DNA of 64,000 bases. Source: an uncultured Pseudomonadales bacterium. Its GTDB lineage: Bacteria > Pseudomonadota > Gammaproteobacteria > Pseudomonadales > Cellvibrionaceae. The notes beneath the pieces were generated by a model, which searched no databases, was not told the DNA's origin, and saw nothing but the letters and a program-made list of their open reading frames with translations. The stretch covers positions 783,273 through 847,272 of the forward strand of contig CANLBN010000001.1 in assembly GCA_947488935.1 (NCBI GenBank), in the 5' to 3' direction. Shown here in pieces: positions 37,792 through 45,632 of the stretch; the first letter of the stretch is position 1, and each line of letters begins with the position of its first letter. A program made the position numbers and the translations under genes.

Positions 37792-39267
37792 ATGAACCCA
37801 TTAATGGCGATTGATTTTTATAAAGCAGACCACAGACGCCAATACCCAGAGGGTACCGAATACGTCTACGCTAATTTTACTCCTCGATCTTCCAGGCTTG
37901 CCAATTTATTAGAGGGCTTTGATGAGCGTGTTGTTTTAATCGGCGTTCAGGCATACATCAAGCGCATCTTGATTGACCAATGGAATCAAGAGTTCTTTGC
38001 AAAGCCAAAGGCATTAGTTATAGAGCGATATAAGCGACGCATGGATACCTCGCTTGGTGAAGGTGCCATATCTGTTGAGCACATTGAAGCCTTATACGAT
38101 TTGGGATATTTACCCTTAAAGGTTAAATCTTTACCTGAGGGTAGTCGCGTTAATATTAAGGTCCCGATGTTTACGGTAGTGAACACCAAACCAGAATTCT
38201 TTTGGTTAAGTAACTATATCGAAACAAGTATCAGTGCAGAAATTTGGAAGCCTTGCACGACGGCAACCATTGCCTATGAATACAAGCGCTTGTTAACAAA
38301 TTATGCAGAAAAAACCGGTGGGCCGTTAGATTTTGTGCCCTTGCAAGCCCATGACTTTAGCGCTCGCGGTATGAGTGGCATGGCTGACTCGGCAGCATCG
38401 GGTATTGGTCACTTAGCGAGTTTTATTGGTACCGATAGCGTCGCTGCTATCGATTATGCAGAAGACTATTACGGCGTAGACGGTGTGGTGGGTGTCTCTG
38501 TTCCTGCCACCGAGCATAGTGTGATGTGTATGGGTACCAAAGAGAGTGAAATCGATACCTTTAAACGCCTTATTAATGAATTGTATCCCTCAGGTATTGT
38601 TAGCATTGTTTCTGACACCTGGGATTTTTGGAAAGTGATTACAGAATACGCCAGCGAGTTAAAAGAGGATATTCTTAATCGTCAACCCAATGCATTAGGT
38701 TTAGCCAAAACAGTGTTTAGACCCGATAGCGGCGACCCCGTTAAAGTTATTTGTGGCGATGCAGATGCAAAGCCTGGCTCGCCAGAATTTAAAGGTGCTG
38801 TTGAGTGTTTGTGGGATATTTTTGGCGGAACAACAACAGACAAAGGTTATAAAATTTTAAATGAGCGAGTGGGTTTGATTTATGGAGATTCAATTACCCT
38901 TCAGCGAGCACAAGCAATTTTAGAAGGCTTGCAAGCTAAAGGTTTTGCCTCTACCAATATCGTCTTTGGTGTCGGTAGTTATACTTACCAACATATTACG
39001 AGAGATACCTTTGGCTTTGCCATTAAAGCAACATGGGGGCAAGTTAATGGGGAAGGGCGCGATATTTTCAAAGACCCTATTACCGACAAAGGTGAGAAGA
39101 GATCAGCCGCTGGGTTATTGCGTATCGAAGCAACCGAAAATGGTTTTGAATTATTCGATCGACAAACTAAAGAGCAAGAAAATCAAGGCGCATTAAACAT
39201 TGTTTTTGAAGACGGTAAATTAGTTAACGAAACAAGTTTTGCCGACATTAAAGCTCGCTTGGCTTAA
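37792..39267 (+). CDS. nadV: Nicotinamide phosphoribosyltransferase
   Basis: NadV (NAMPT family) joins nicotinamide and PRPP to give NMN in a one-step salvage route. Family marks are FYKADHRRQYPEGTEYVYANF at the N-terminus, the active-site region VPATEHSVMC with its histidine, HDFSARGMSG, FRPDSGDPVKVI, and GSYTYQHITRDTFGFAIKAT. The length of 491 agrees with human and bacterial enzymes. AAAGGAG precedes ATG 37792. It is paired tightly with the prs-like gene. No NMN adenylyltransferase is in the island, so the final step must use NadD or NadM elsewhere. Confidence 0.93.
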   Translation: MNPLMAIDFYKADHRRQYPEGTEYVYANFTPRSSRLANLLEGFDERVVLIGVQAYIKRILIDQWNQEFFAKPKALVIERYKRRMDTSLGEGAISVEHIEALYDLGYLPLKVKSLPEGSRVNIKVPMFTVVNTKPEFFWLSNYIETSISAEIWKPCTTATIAYEYKRLLTNYAEKTGGPLDFVPLQAHDFSARGMSGMADSAASGIGHLASFIGTDSVAAIDYAEDYYGVDGVVGVSVPATEHSVMCMGTKESEIDTFKRLINELYPSGIVSIVSDTWDFWKVITEYASELKEDILNRQPNALGLAKTVFRPDSGDPVKVICGDADAKPGSPEFKGAVECLWDIFGGTTTDKGYKILNERVGLIYGDSITLQRAQAILEGLQAKGFASTNIVFGVGSYTYQHITRDTFGFAIKATWGQVNGEGRDIFKDPITDKGEKRSAAGLLRIEATENGFELFDRQTKEQENQGALNIVFEDGKLVNETSFADIKARLA

Positions 39268-39271
39268 TGTA

Positions 39272-39307
39272 ATGAGTGCTGGCTATAGGGATGCATCCAG
39301 CGCTCAT
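39272..39307 (+). terminator. Hairpin after nadV
   Basis: ATGAGTGCTGG (39272-39282) pairs with CCAGCGCTCAT (39297-39307), with one G-U pair and a 14-base loop. Only a weak T-run follows, so it may act as a partial terminator or as an mRNA-stabilising end between nadV and the first nrtR. Confidence 0.45.
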
Positions 39308-39356
39308 ATTTCCTCTGCTATCTTTTGCTAAACGATATAATTGATTATTTAAGATT

Positions 39357-40067
39357 ATGAACGAAGAAACTTTTTTAAAAAAATACAATATTCACGACTA
39401 TGATGTTCCTCTTTGTACCGTTGATATAACGATATTCACATTGATTGATGGTGTGCTCAATGTGCTAACAGTATTTAGAGGCGAGCATCCTTGCAAAGCA
39501 CAATGGGCATTACCTGGTGGGTTTATTGATCAGAAAAAAGATAGCTCCACAGAGGCTGCTGCCCATAGAGTACTAAAGCAAAAAACAGGATTAAGCTCCG
39601 CTTATCTTGAGCAGATTGAGACGATTGGCACACCTAAAAGAGATCCTAGGGGATGGTCTTTGACCATACTGTATTTTGCACTAGTCGATATTAATCAGGT
39701 TGTGTTATCTCACTCAGATAAAAAATCAGAGTGGCTGCCTGTATCATCGCTTACTAAAAATTCATTGGCCTTTGACCATAATCAACTCGTTGATATCGCC
39801 TTAAAACGATTGCACGCCAAGGCAACCTATACGGCGTTACCTATCGAGCTAATGCCTGCAGAATTTACATTAACAGAATTACAGCATGTTTTTGAAATGT
39901 TATTGGGGCGGCAGTTACAGGCAAAAGCATTTAGAAAGCGAGTGCTCGATGCAGATATGGTTGCAGAAACCGGCAATAGTAAAATAAGTGGTAAACGACC
40001 GGCTAAGCTTTTTAAGTCGACAAAAAATAATAGAGAGAGCTACTTTGCTAGGCCATTGATGGATTAA
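39357..40067 (+). CDS. nrtR: NrtR-type Nudix regulator (first copy)
   Basis: NrtR proteins are Nudix-fold repressors of NAD metabolism genes that respond to ADP-ribose. Residues 20-150 form the Nudix domain, and the C-terminal part holds a winged helix (LTELQHVFEMLLG, FRKRVLDADMVAETG, about 170-210). The Nudix box at 54-79 has lost its catalytic acids (GGFIDQKKD..., HRVLKQKTGL in place of REUxEExGU), which supports a regulatory, non-hydrolytic role. It follows prs-nadV in the same direction. A paralogue lies at 44832. Confidence 0.88.
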   Translation: MNEETFLKKYNIHDYDVPLCTVDITIFTLIDGVLNVLTVFRGEHPCKAQWALPGGFIDQKKDSSTEAAAHRVLKQKTGLSSAYLEQIETIGTPKRDPRGWSLTILYFALVDINQVVLSHSDKKSEWLPVSSLTKNSLAFDHNQLVDIALKRLHAKATYTALPIELMPAEFTLTELQHVFEMLLGRQLQAKAFRKRVLDADMVAETGNSKISGKRPAKLFKSTKNNRESYFARPLMD

Positions 40068-40126
40068 TTACTCCACTTAAGCTTAGCTCTAGTAGTACTT
40101 GAAGATAAAATAATTGAGAAAAAACT

Positions 40127-40681
40127 ATGCTGATTCAATCAAATGAAGAGTTAATTAAGTTTATTTTTGAAAAGGGTAAAGCAAAGTACGTTTTTTTCTG
40201 GGGGCATCAAAAACCCAAATCAGGTGCCTCGAAAACCTGTTTTAGTCAGTGGTATGAGTCGCCCTTTGAAGAAGACGGGCTTAAATTTATGACGGCGGAA
40301 CACTATATGATGTATCACAAAGCGATGTTGTTTGCTAACGAAGATATCTCTCGTAAAGTGTTAAAATGTAAGCACCCAAGAGAGGCTAAAAAACTAGGGA
40401 GACAGGTTGTGGGCTTCGATGAAACTATTTGGAATAACAAGCGATATGGCATAGTTGTTAACGCTAACGTGCTTAAGTTTGGTCAAAACCCAGATCTTTT
40501 GGGTTATCTGCTAAATACTAATGAGCGTGTTTTAGTTGAGGCGAGCCCAGTAGATAAAATATGGGGCATAGGTTTGGCCGTCGATAATCCGAATGTGGAG
40601 CAGCCAGAGCATTGGCAGGGGCTGAACTTGTTGGGTTATGCGCTAATGGCTGCGAGAGAGCAGTTGAGCAAAAACAAGTAG
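40127..40681 (+). CDS. NADAR family protein (YbiA-like)
   Basis: The 184-residue protein has the NADAR/DUF1768 pattern: FFWGHQKPKSGASKTCFSQWY, FMTAEHYMMYHKAMLF, the catalytic-type residues in the central EHxM stretch, and WGIGLAVDNPNV near the C-terminus. NADAR proteins are N-glycosidases; YbiA acts on riboflavin intermediates, and some NADAR proteins remove ADP-ribose from guanine in DNA modified by DarT-type toxins. In this NAD-centred neighbourhood an ADP-ribose substrate is attractive but unproven. ATG 40127 lies 59 bp after nrtR. Confidence 0.88.
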   Translation: MLIQSNEELIKFIFEKGKAKYVFFWGHQKPKSGASKTCFSQWYESPFEEDGLKFMTAEHYMMYHKAMLFANEDISRKVLKCKHPREAKKLGRQVVGFDETIWNNKRYGIVVNANVLKFGQNPDLLGYLLNTNERVLVEASPVDKIWGIGLAVDNPNVEQPEHWQGLNLLGYALMAAREQLSKNK

Positions 40682-40748
40682 CGAGCATGGCGCTCGTTAG
40701 AGTAGCCAATAATATAAGCTGTTTTAGTCAGTAACAATAGGAATGTAA

Positions 40749-41234
40749 ATGCCAAAAACTGCCGATAAAATTATCATTTATATTGATATGGATGATACGC
40801 TTTGTGATTATCGCTCAGCTTTTATCAAGGCGATGAAAGAGAGCCCTGAGATTCAATACCCGCAAAGCATTCTTGGTTTCTTTATTAATTTATTGCCTAT
40901 AATTGATGCGATTAGTACTTACCAATGGTTGGCTAGTCAGCCATTATTCGATGTGTATATTCTTACAGCGCCATCACCAAAAAATCCACATTCTTATACA
41001 GAAAAAAGATTGTGGGTCGAGCAATATCTAGGTTATGACGCTGTAGAGCGGCTTATTATCTCTCCGCACAAGCATTTAAATCAAGGTGATTACTTAATTG
41101 ACGATAAAAGCGAGGGGCGAGGGCAGGATCTATTTAAAGGCAAGCTTATACACTTTAGTCATGAGCCGTTTAATAATTGGTTGTTGGTTAAAAAATACTT
41201 TGAAGATATTGCCCAGCAAGATTCTTTTAAATAG
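40749..41234 (+). CDS. HAD-superfamily 5'(3')-deoxyribonucleotidase-like protein
   Basis: The 161-residue protein carries the HAD nucleophile motif YIDMDDTLCDY (D16 and D18) and later DVYILTAPSPKNPHSY and the acidic LIDDKSEGRGQ. This is the NT5C (C-type) pattern of cytosolic 5'-nucleotidases. Such enzymes dephosphorylate deoxynucleotides and, in some cases, NMN or similar mononucleotides. In this context it might recycle or limit a nucleotide made by the island, which is inference. It is cotranscribed in direction with its neighbours. Confidence 0.85.
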   Translation: MPKTADKIIIYIDMDDTLCDYRSAFIKAMKESPEIQYPQSILGFFINLLPIIDAISTYQWLASQPLFDVYILTAPSPKNPHSYTEKRLWVEQYLGYDAVERLIISPHKHLNQGDYLIDDKSEGRGQDLFKGKLIHFSHEPFNNWLLVKKYFEDIAQQDSFK

Positions 41235-41307
41235 TTACTCCTCTTTCATCTTACTTTTTATAGATAGTTAATTTACGGATATTAATTTATAGTTGCCGAA
41301 TAATTTT

Positions 41308-42375
41308 ATGGACTTAATCTCAGTGCTAAAAAAGCACAATATAAAAATACCCTCTGTCTTTTATCGTGATCCAGATGCTAATGATAAACCAGAGTGGTTC
41401 AAGCATATTGTTAATGAAAAAGAGTGTGAGTTTTCACAGCCGATTACATTTACTCCCTATGCCTCTGTAAAGCCTTGTTCTGCACGATGTAAATTTTGTT
41501 CAGAGAACTTGCGGGAGGCAAATTCTGTTGTTCATGCGAGTCAGTTAAGGCCGGGGAAAAACTATTTTAAATTATTAGATAAAGCATTGTTGCAATTGCA
41601 AGGTCTGCCTTTGTCATATTCACTATCTGGCCTTGAAATGACCGACGATTTTATTTGGTTTGCAACACTGTTAGATAAGTTGGATGGCTTTCGACGTATA
41701 TCCCCTATAAAAAGTAGTGTTCTATATACGAATGCTGCGGGGTTTTCTTGCGAGCTTGCAGGTGAAAAGTTTATCAAAGCCGTTGAGGATTTTAGATTTG
41801 ATTGGCTTGAAGTATCTCGCCATCACTTTGATGATGCTATTAATCAAAAAATAATGCGCTTTCGCACTGGCTGTAAAATTAAAGAGAACTCTGTTTTTTC
41901 ATCAGTTATTAATATGCTCAAAGCTTTTGCCTCAATAAAATTGGTCTGTATTGTTCAAGAGGACGGTATTAGTAACGGGGATGAATTATTGAGCTATTTA
42001 AAATGGGCAAAAAAAATAGGCGTTACAAAAGTTATATTTAGAGAGTTCTCACATTTGAACTCAAGTTATAGCAATAATAACACTTACTCTTACATAACAT
42101 CATCTCGTGTATCTATAGTAGCTTTGTTTGATGATTTTTTGGCTAGCTTGGGTGCAGGTAATGCTTCACGTTGGGATCTACTGACAGAGGGTTATTATTT
42201 TAAAAATATTGTGGGTCAATACGATGATATGGAGTTGATATTCGAGGTTTCAGACTATTCTCGGATGCGAAAAAAACATGATTCCGAAAAAATATACAAA
42301 TTGATATTTCATAGCAATGGAAATCTATGCGCAGATTGGGATCCGTTTAAAAATATAATCTATCAGGCGCATTAA
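41308..42375 (+). CDS. Radical SAM protein of unknown function
   Basis: A radical SAM motif CSARCKFC places three cysteines at residues 57, 61 and 64 from the ATG at 41308. The surrounding PYASVKPC and glutamate-rich LSGLEMTDDFIWFATLLDKL fit the AdoMet barrel. No SPASM-type cysteine cluster is obvious in the C-terminus. I cannot assign it to a named subfamily. It is followed 12 bp later by the methylase-nucleotidyltransferase fusion, so the two probably work together. TTG at 41293 is an alternative start. It is AT-richer than the upstream genes. Confidence 0.8.
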   Translation: MDLISVLKKHNIKIPSVFYRDPDANDKPEWFKHIVNEKECEFSQPITFTPYASVKPCSARCKFCSENLREANSVVHASQLRPGKNYFKLLDKALLQLQGLPLSYSLSGLEMTDDFIWFATLLDKLDGFRRISPIKSSVLYTNAAGFSCELAGEKFIKAVEDFRFDWLEVSRHHFDDAINQKIMRFRTGCKIKENSVFSSVINMLKAFASIKLVCIVQEDGISNGDELLSYLKWAKKIGVTKVIFREFSHLNSSYSNNNTYSYITSSRVSIVALFDDFLASLGAGNASRWDLLTEGYYFKNIVGQYDDMELIFEVSDYSRMRKKHDSEKIYKLIFHSNGNLCADWDPFKNIIYQAH

Positions 42376-42387
42376 TCGAGAGGGCAT

Positions 42388-43497
42388 ATGAATAATAGTT
42401 GGCTTCATTTAAAGAGTAAAGATCCCGGTTATAACATTAGCCAAGAGAGTACTGCTGCTGACCTGTTTGGTGCTAAAGATTGTGGTTGGGTTGAGCAGAT
42501 GCGGCCATTTATACGGCAGTTTTCTGATAAGAACGATACTGTTTTAGACCCTTTCTGTGGCTTTGCTTCAACCTTAATTGCTGCTGGGTTAGAGGGGAGA
42601 TGCGGCTTTGGTATAGAGGTTGATGAGAGGCGGGTCGACATTGCGGATAAGCGACTCCGTTCTTTGAATGTTAAAAATTCTACTGTTGTTCAAGGTGATG
42701 CAGAGTTTATAGAGGAAAAAATAAACCACGCTGATTTAATTATCTCAAATGTGCCTTATTTTGGTTGTGCTTGGGGTGATGCTAATACTCATCAAATATA
42801 TAATCTATCGAATTATAATGATTACTTGCAAAAGATGAGATGTTGTTTTAAAGCTTTTAAATCAGTTTTAAAAGAAAATGGATACATCATTATAATGGTT
42901 GAAAATATACGAATTGGAGACCATTTTGTTAGATTGTCGCAGGATATATCGTCCATGCTCGACGAGCGTTTTTCACTGATAGATGAACGCATTCTGGTTT
43001 ATGATAAAGATGTATCTAACAGTTTTGAAGTGTTAAGTAACCGCGCCCACGAATATGTATTTATTGCTCAGAATACTTTCAAGGCGATAGATTGCCAACT
43101 TTCTAGCTTGTATTTATTCGAGTTATGTAAGCTGTCCCCAGAGATAATAGTGTATGGAAGTTTTGCGCATTGGATATATGACAAGACATATAAGCCATCG
43201 GATGTTGATATTATGATCCCCTATGATCTCCATTTAATTAAAAAACTGACAGATTGGTTTATTGATAATGGCTTTAAGGTTTCTCGTTGGGGTGTTCGAG
43301 TAGATAAAGTGAATACACCAATCGCGGCATTATCGACAAATTACTTCCGTGCTGAATATATTAATAATGAAGGGAGTTTAGTTTTGTTTGATGTTTTTTT
43401 CGCTGAAAACAATAGAGGATATAAAAAGCTTTTGAATAAAATAACCATCAAAGATGGCATTAAATGTGTCCTAGGGGATATTTATATTGAAGATTGA
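42388..43497 (+). CDS. Methyltransferase-nucleotidyltransferase fusion
   Basis: Residues 1-230 form a SAM-dependent methylase of the N6/N4 amino-methyltransferase kind: motif I TVLDPFCGFASTL (51-63), an acidic GIEVDE (75-80) and the catalytic tetrad variant SNVPYFG (120-126; usually N/D-PP-Y). Residues 240-369 form a Pol-beta-type nucleotidyltransferase with VYGSFA (255-260), SDVDIMIP (271-278) and a third acid in LVLFDVFF (D335). The full catalytic triad seems present. No target-recognition domain is visible between them. I know no characterised protein of this layout. Radical SAM partner lies upstream. Confidence 0.8.
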   Translation: MNNSWLHLKSKDPGYNISQESTAADLFGAKDCGWVEQMRPFIRQFSDKNDTVLDPFCGFASTLIAAGLEGRCGFGIEVDERRVDIADKRLRSLNVKNSTVVQGDAEFIEEKINHADLIISNVPYFGCAWGDANTHQIYNLSNYNDYLQKMRCCFKAFKSVLKENGYIIIMVENIRIGDHFVRLSQDISSMLDERFSLIDERILVYDKDVSNSFEVLSNRAHEYVFIAQNTFKAIDCQLSSLYLFELCKLSPEIIVYGSFAHWIYDKTYKPSDVDIMIPYDLHLIKKLTDWFIDNGFKVSRWGVRVDKVNTPIAALSTNYFRAEYINNEGSLVLFDVFFAENNRGYKKLLNKITIKDGIKCVLGDIYIED

Positions 43498-43503
43498 TTG
43501 GGT

Positions 43504-44145
43504 TTAATCCTGTTCAAGTCTATCAATAAGAACATTTTGTGCCGCATCTTCATGAGGGGTAAAAACGCTTTCGAGTGGCGTTTTTAATGCCTCCCAATTG
43601 TTCGAAAAAGCAATAGTACGCTGCTCTTCTACAAGGGAGTTCATGTTTAATATTTCGATAATCCCTTCATCATTCAGCCTTGTTAACATATCATCCTTCA
43701 GGCCTAGTTGTATGGCTTTTCTAGCTTCTTTATCGCCATTAGGCAGATGATCTGGGTCCCACTGTAAGCGAACGGTTGTATTCTGTACATGATGCTTCCA
43801 CTCTTCATGGCTTAAGTATCGATCGGTAGCATAGCTTGACCAACCTGCATTCAAAAGGATCTTCTCAAAAAAATCTCGCTTTAGCCTTAGCGCTAGGGTG
43901 TATTCTTGCCCTAGTTTGGTTCCCCAGCCCGAACGATACATCATCCAGAGAAAATTAGGTTTTATCCAGCTCATTCTAGTAAAGCTATATTCGCCACCAA
44001 AAGCTTGGTTCTTTAATGCGTATTCTGCAATCTCTGGCCTGAAAGCTTGGTAAACAATAATACTTTCATCGTCGTATTGAGCCAAAATATGCCTGCCCGA
44101 CTGAGGCCAGCTATCTTTTTGTTTTATATAATTCTGTAGTTTCAT
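43504..44145 (-). CDS. DUF4291 family protein
   Basis: The 213-residue protein matches DUF4291: ILAQYDDESIIVYQAFRPEI, FTRMSWIKPNFLWMMYRSGW, QEYTLALRLKRDFFEKIL, and a C-terminal region ending DRLEQD. The family is uncharacterised; I recall proposals that it has an ADP-ribosyltransferase-like fold, which would suit this neighbourhood, but I cannot confirm it from sequence. It lies 11 bp after kptA on the same strand and ends seven bases from the stop of the convergent methylase fusion. Confidence 0.82.
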   Translation of the reverse strand: MKLQNYIKQKDSWPQSGRHILAQYDDESIIVYQAFRPEIAEYALKNQAFGGEYSFTRMSWIKPNFLWMMYRSGWGTKLGQEYTLALRLKRDFFEKILLNAGWSSYATDRYLSHEEWKHHVQNTTVRLQWDPDHLPNGDKEARKAIQLGLKDDMLTRLNDEGIIEILNMNSLVEEQRTIAFSNNWEALKTPLESVFTPHEDAAQNVLIDRLEQD

Positions 44146-44156
44146 AATTCTTATTA

Positions 44157-44768
44157 TTAAGTCCTTTTTGTAGTTTCTTCTTTAATAAAATCAATGGGTA
44201 CATGGTCAGTGAGCCACACCCTGTTTTTTGATAGATAAAATTTATAGTGATTTTTATGCATGGCTTGGGCATCAATCAGCAATATGCTGGGTTTTCCATG
44301 CCGTTTGCCAACATTGATAGCGGTTTCTCTTGCGGCTGATAGATGTACATGTTGACGGTTTTTCTTAACTAGACCCTGTTCAAAAATACTCTCTAAAAAC
44401 CTGGTTGCCGTACCGTGAAATAATGTATCGGGAGGTTGTATTGGTTCTAATTCAAGATCAACGGATATTGAATGGCCTTGATTGGCTCGTATAAATTGAC
44501 CATCTTCACTGATTGAAAAACGTTGTTTGTCGTTAGTTTCTACCACCCTTTGAATAAGGGATTGGTTAATCGAATGTCCATTTCCTTTGCTAAGAGCAAT
44601 TAATTCATCAATATTTGCCCAGCCGTATTCATCGAGATCTAAACTGATGGCTTCTGGTTTGTGTCTTAGGATCAAGCTAAGAAATTTGCTTGTCTTTACT
44701 ATATGTTTACTTATTTTATTATTCCTTTTAATAGAGTTTAAATTTACTTTGACACATTTTTTTGACAT
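44157..44768 (-). CDS. kptA: RNA 2'-phosphotransferase KptA/Tpt1
   Basis: Tpt1/KptA removes an RNA 2'-phosphate using NAD+, giving nicotinamide and ADP-ribose 1'',2''-cyclic phosphate. Motifs are SKFLSLILRHKPEAI, LDEYGWANIDEL, FSISEDGQFIRANQGHS, LFHGTATRFLESIFEQGL and HVHLSAARETAINVGKRHG, which carry the R-H-R-R type active-site residues. The first ~28 residues are an extra basic extension. ATG 44768 lies inside the palindrome at 44763-44775. Its role in bacteria is unclear; some family members also ADP-ribosylate 5'-phosphate ends. Confidence 0.93.
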   Translation of the reverse strand: MSKKCVKVNLNSIKRNNKISKHIVKTSKFLSLILRHKPEAISLDLDEYGWANIDELIALSKGNGHSINQSLIQRVVETNDKQRFSISEDGQFIRANQGHSISVDLELEPIQPPDTLFHGTATRFLESIFEQGLVKKNRQHVHLSAARETAINVGKRHGKPSILLIDAQAMHKNHYKFYLSKNRVWLTDHVPIDFIKEETTKRT

Positions 44769-44775
44769 AGTGTCA
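44763..44775. promoter_or_regulatory. Palindrome between kptA and the second nrtR, candidate NrtR operator
   Basis: TGACA-TAG-TGTCA is a perfect palindrome overlapping the kptA start codon, followed by ACTA-TCA-TAGT at 44783-44793. It lies in the 63-bp divergent promoter region and shares GACA/TGTC half-sites with 36873-36899. Confidence 0.5.
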
Positions 44776-44831
44776 CAGAGCCACTATCATAGTTGTAATT
44801 AAACCCTAAGTCAATTAACAATTAAATATTT

Positions 44832-45593
44832 ATGAATACTAAGAGTGATCTAGGTCAAAAAGAGCAGTTAACTGAGAAAGAATTTCTCAAGGAATACAAT
44901 GCTCGTGAATACGAAGCGCCATTGATGACGGTAGATATGGCTATCTTTACCATTAGAAAAGATAAATTGCATGTCCTATTGGTTAAAAGAGCCCAGCACC
45001 CTGGGATAGGTAAGTGGGCATTGCCCGGCGGGTTTATTGATTTAGTGAAAGATAAGCAGCTGGTCGATACGGCTAGGCGCAAGCTAAAAGAAAAAACAGG
45101 GATCGATACACCTTATTTAGAGCAGGTCGAAACCTTTGGTAGCCGTAGGCGAGACCCTAGAGGCTGGTCTGTTACGGTTGCTTATTTTGCTTTGATTGCG
45201 AGTGAGGACATTGATATTGCCTCCAACGAAACCTCAGAAGAAATTGTTTGGGCCGCAATTGAAGGTATTCCCAAAAAGTACAATTTAGCATTCGATCACA
45301 ATGTGTTATTTCAAGCGTGTTATGACCGTTTAAAAGCAAAAGTACAGTACACCTCGTTACCTATTAATTTATTGCCCCAAGAATTTACCTTGTCTGAATT
45401 ACAAAAAATATTTGAAATAATTTTGGGTAGTAAAATCGAAAAAAAATCATTCAGGCGCCGCATTATAGACGCTAATATTATAGGCGAGACTGGTAATGTG
45501 AAAACGGGCAGCAATCGCCCGGCAAAATTATACAGTGTCAATGCTGCTGGAAAGAGCCATTACTTTCCAAGAAATATTGAAGGCCCACGATAA
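44832..45593 (+). CDS. nrtR: NrtR-type Nudix regulator (second copy)
   Basis: The 253-residue protein is a paralogue of the regulator at 39357, sharing FLKEYNAREYEAPLMTVDMA, WALPGGFIDLVKDKQ, RDPRGWSVTVAYFALI and FRRRIIDANIIGETGN. Its Nudix box also lacks the catalytic glutamates (RRKLKEKTGI). It is therefore predicted to be an ADP-ribose-responsive repressor rather than a hydrolase. Divergent from kptA and 39 bp before the ADP-ribosylglycohydrolase gene, it probably controls both directions. Confidence 0.88.
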   Translation: MNTKSDLGQKEQLTEKEFLKEYNAREYEAPLMTVDMAIFTIRKDKLHVLLVKRAQHPGIGKWALPGGFIDLVKDKQLVDTARRKLKEKTGIDTPYLEQVETFGSRRRDPRGWSVTVAYFALIASEDIDIASNETSEEIVWAAIEGIPKKYNLAFDHNVLFQACYDRLKAKVQYTSLPINLLPQEFTLSELQKIFEIILGSKIEKKSFRRRIIDANIIGETGNVKTGSNRPAKLYSVNAAGKSHYFPRNIEGPR

Positions 45594-45632
45594 GGCTTAA
45601 TTTTTTAATATACCTTGGAGGGTATAACTACG

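Noticed and set aside
42388..43497. Restriction-modification methylase
   Set aside because: No restriction enzyme, specificity subunit or target-recognition domain is nearby, and the chain ends in a nucleotidyltransferase domain.
39357..45593. The two Nudix proteins as active ADP-ribose or NADH hydrolases
   Set aside because: Both lack the catalytic glutamates of the Nudix box and carry a C-terminal winged helix, which fits NrtR regulators.
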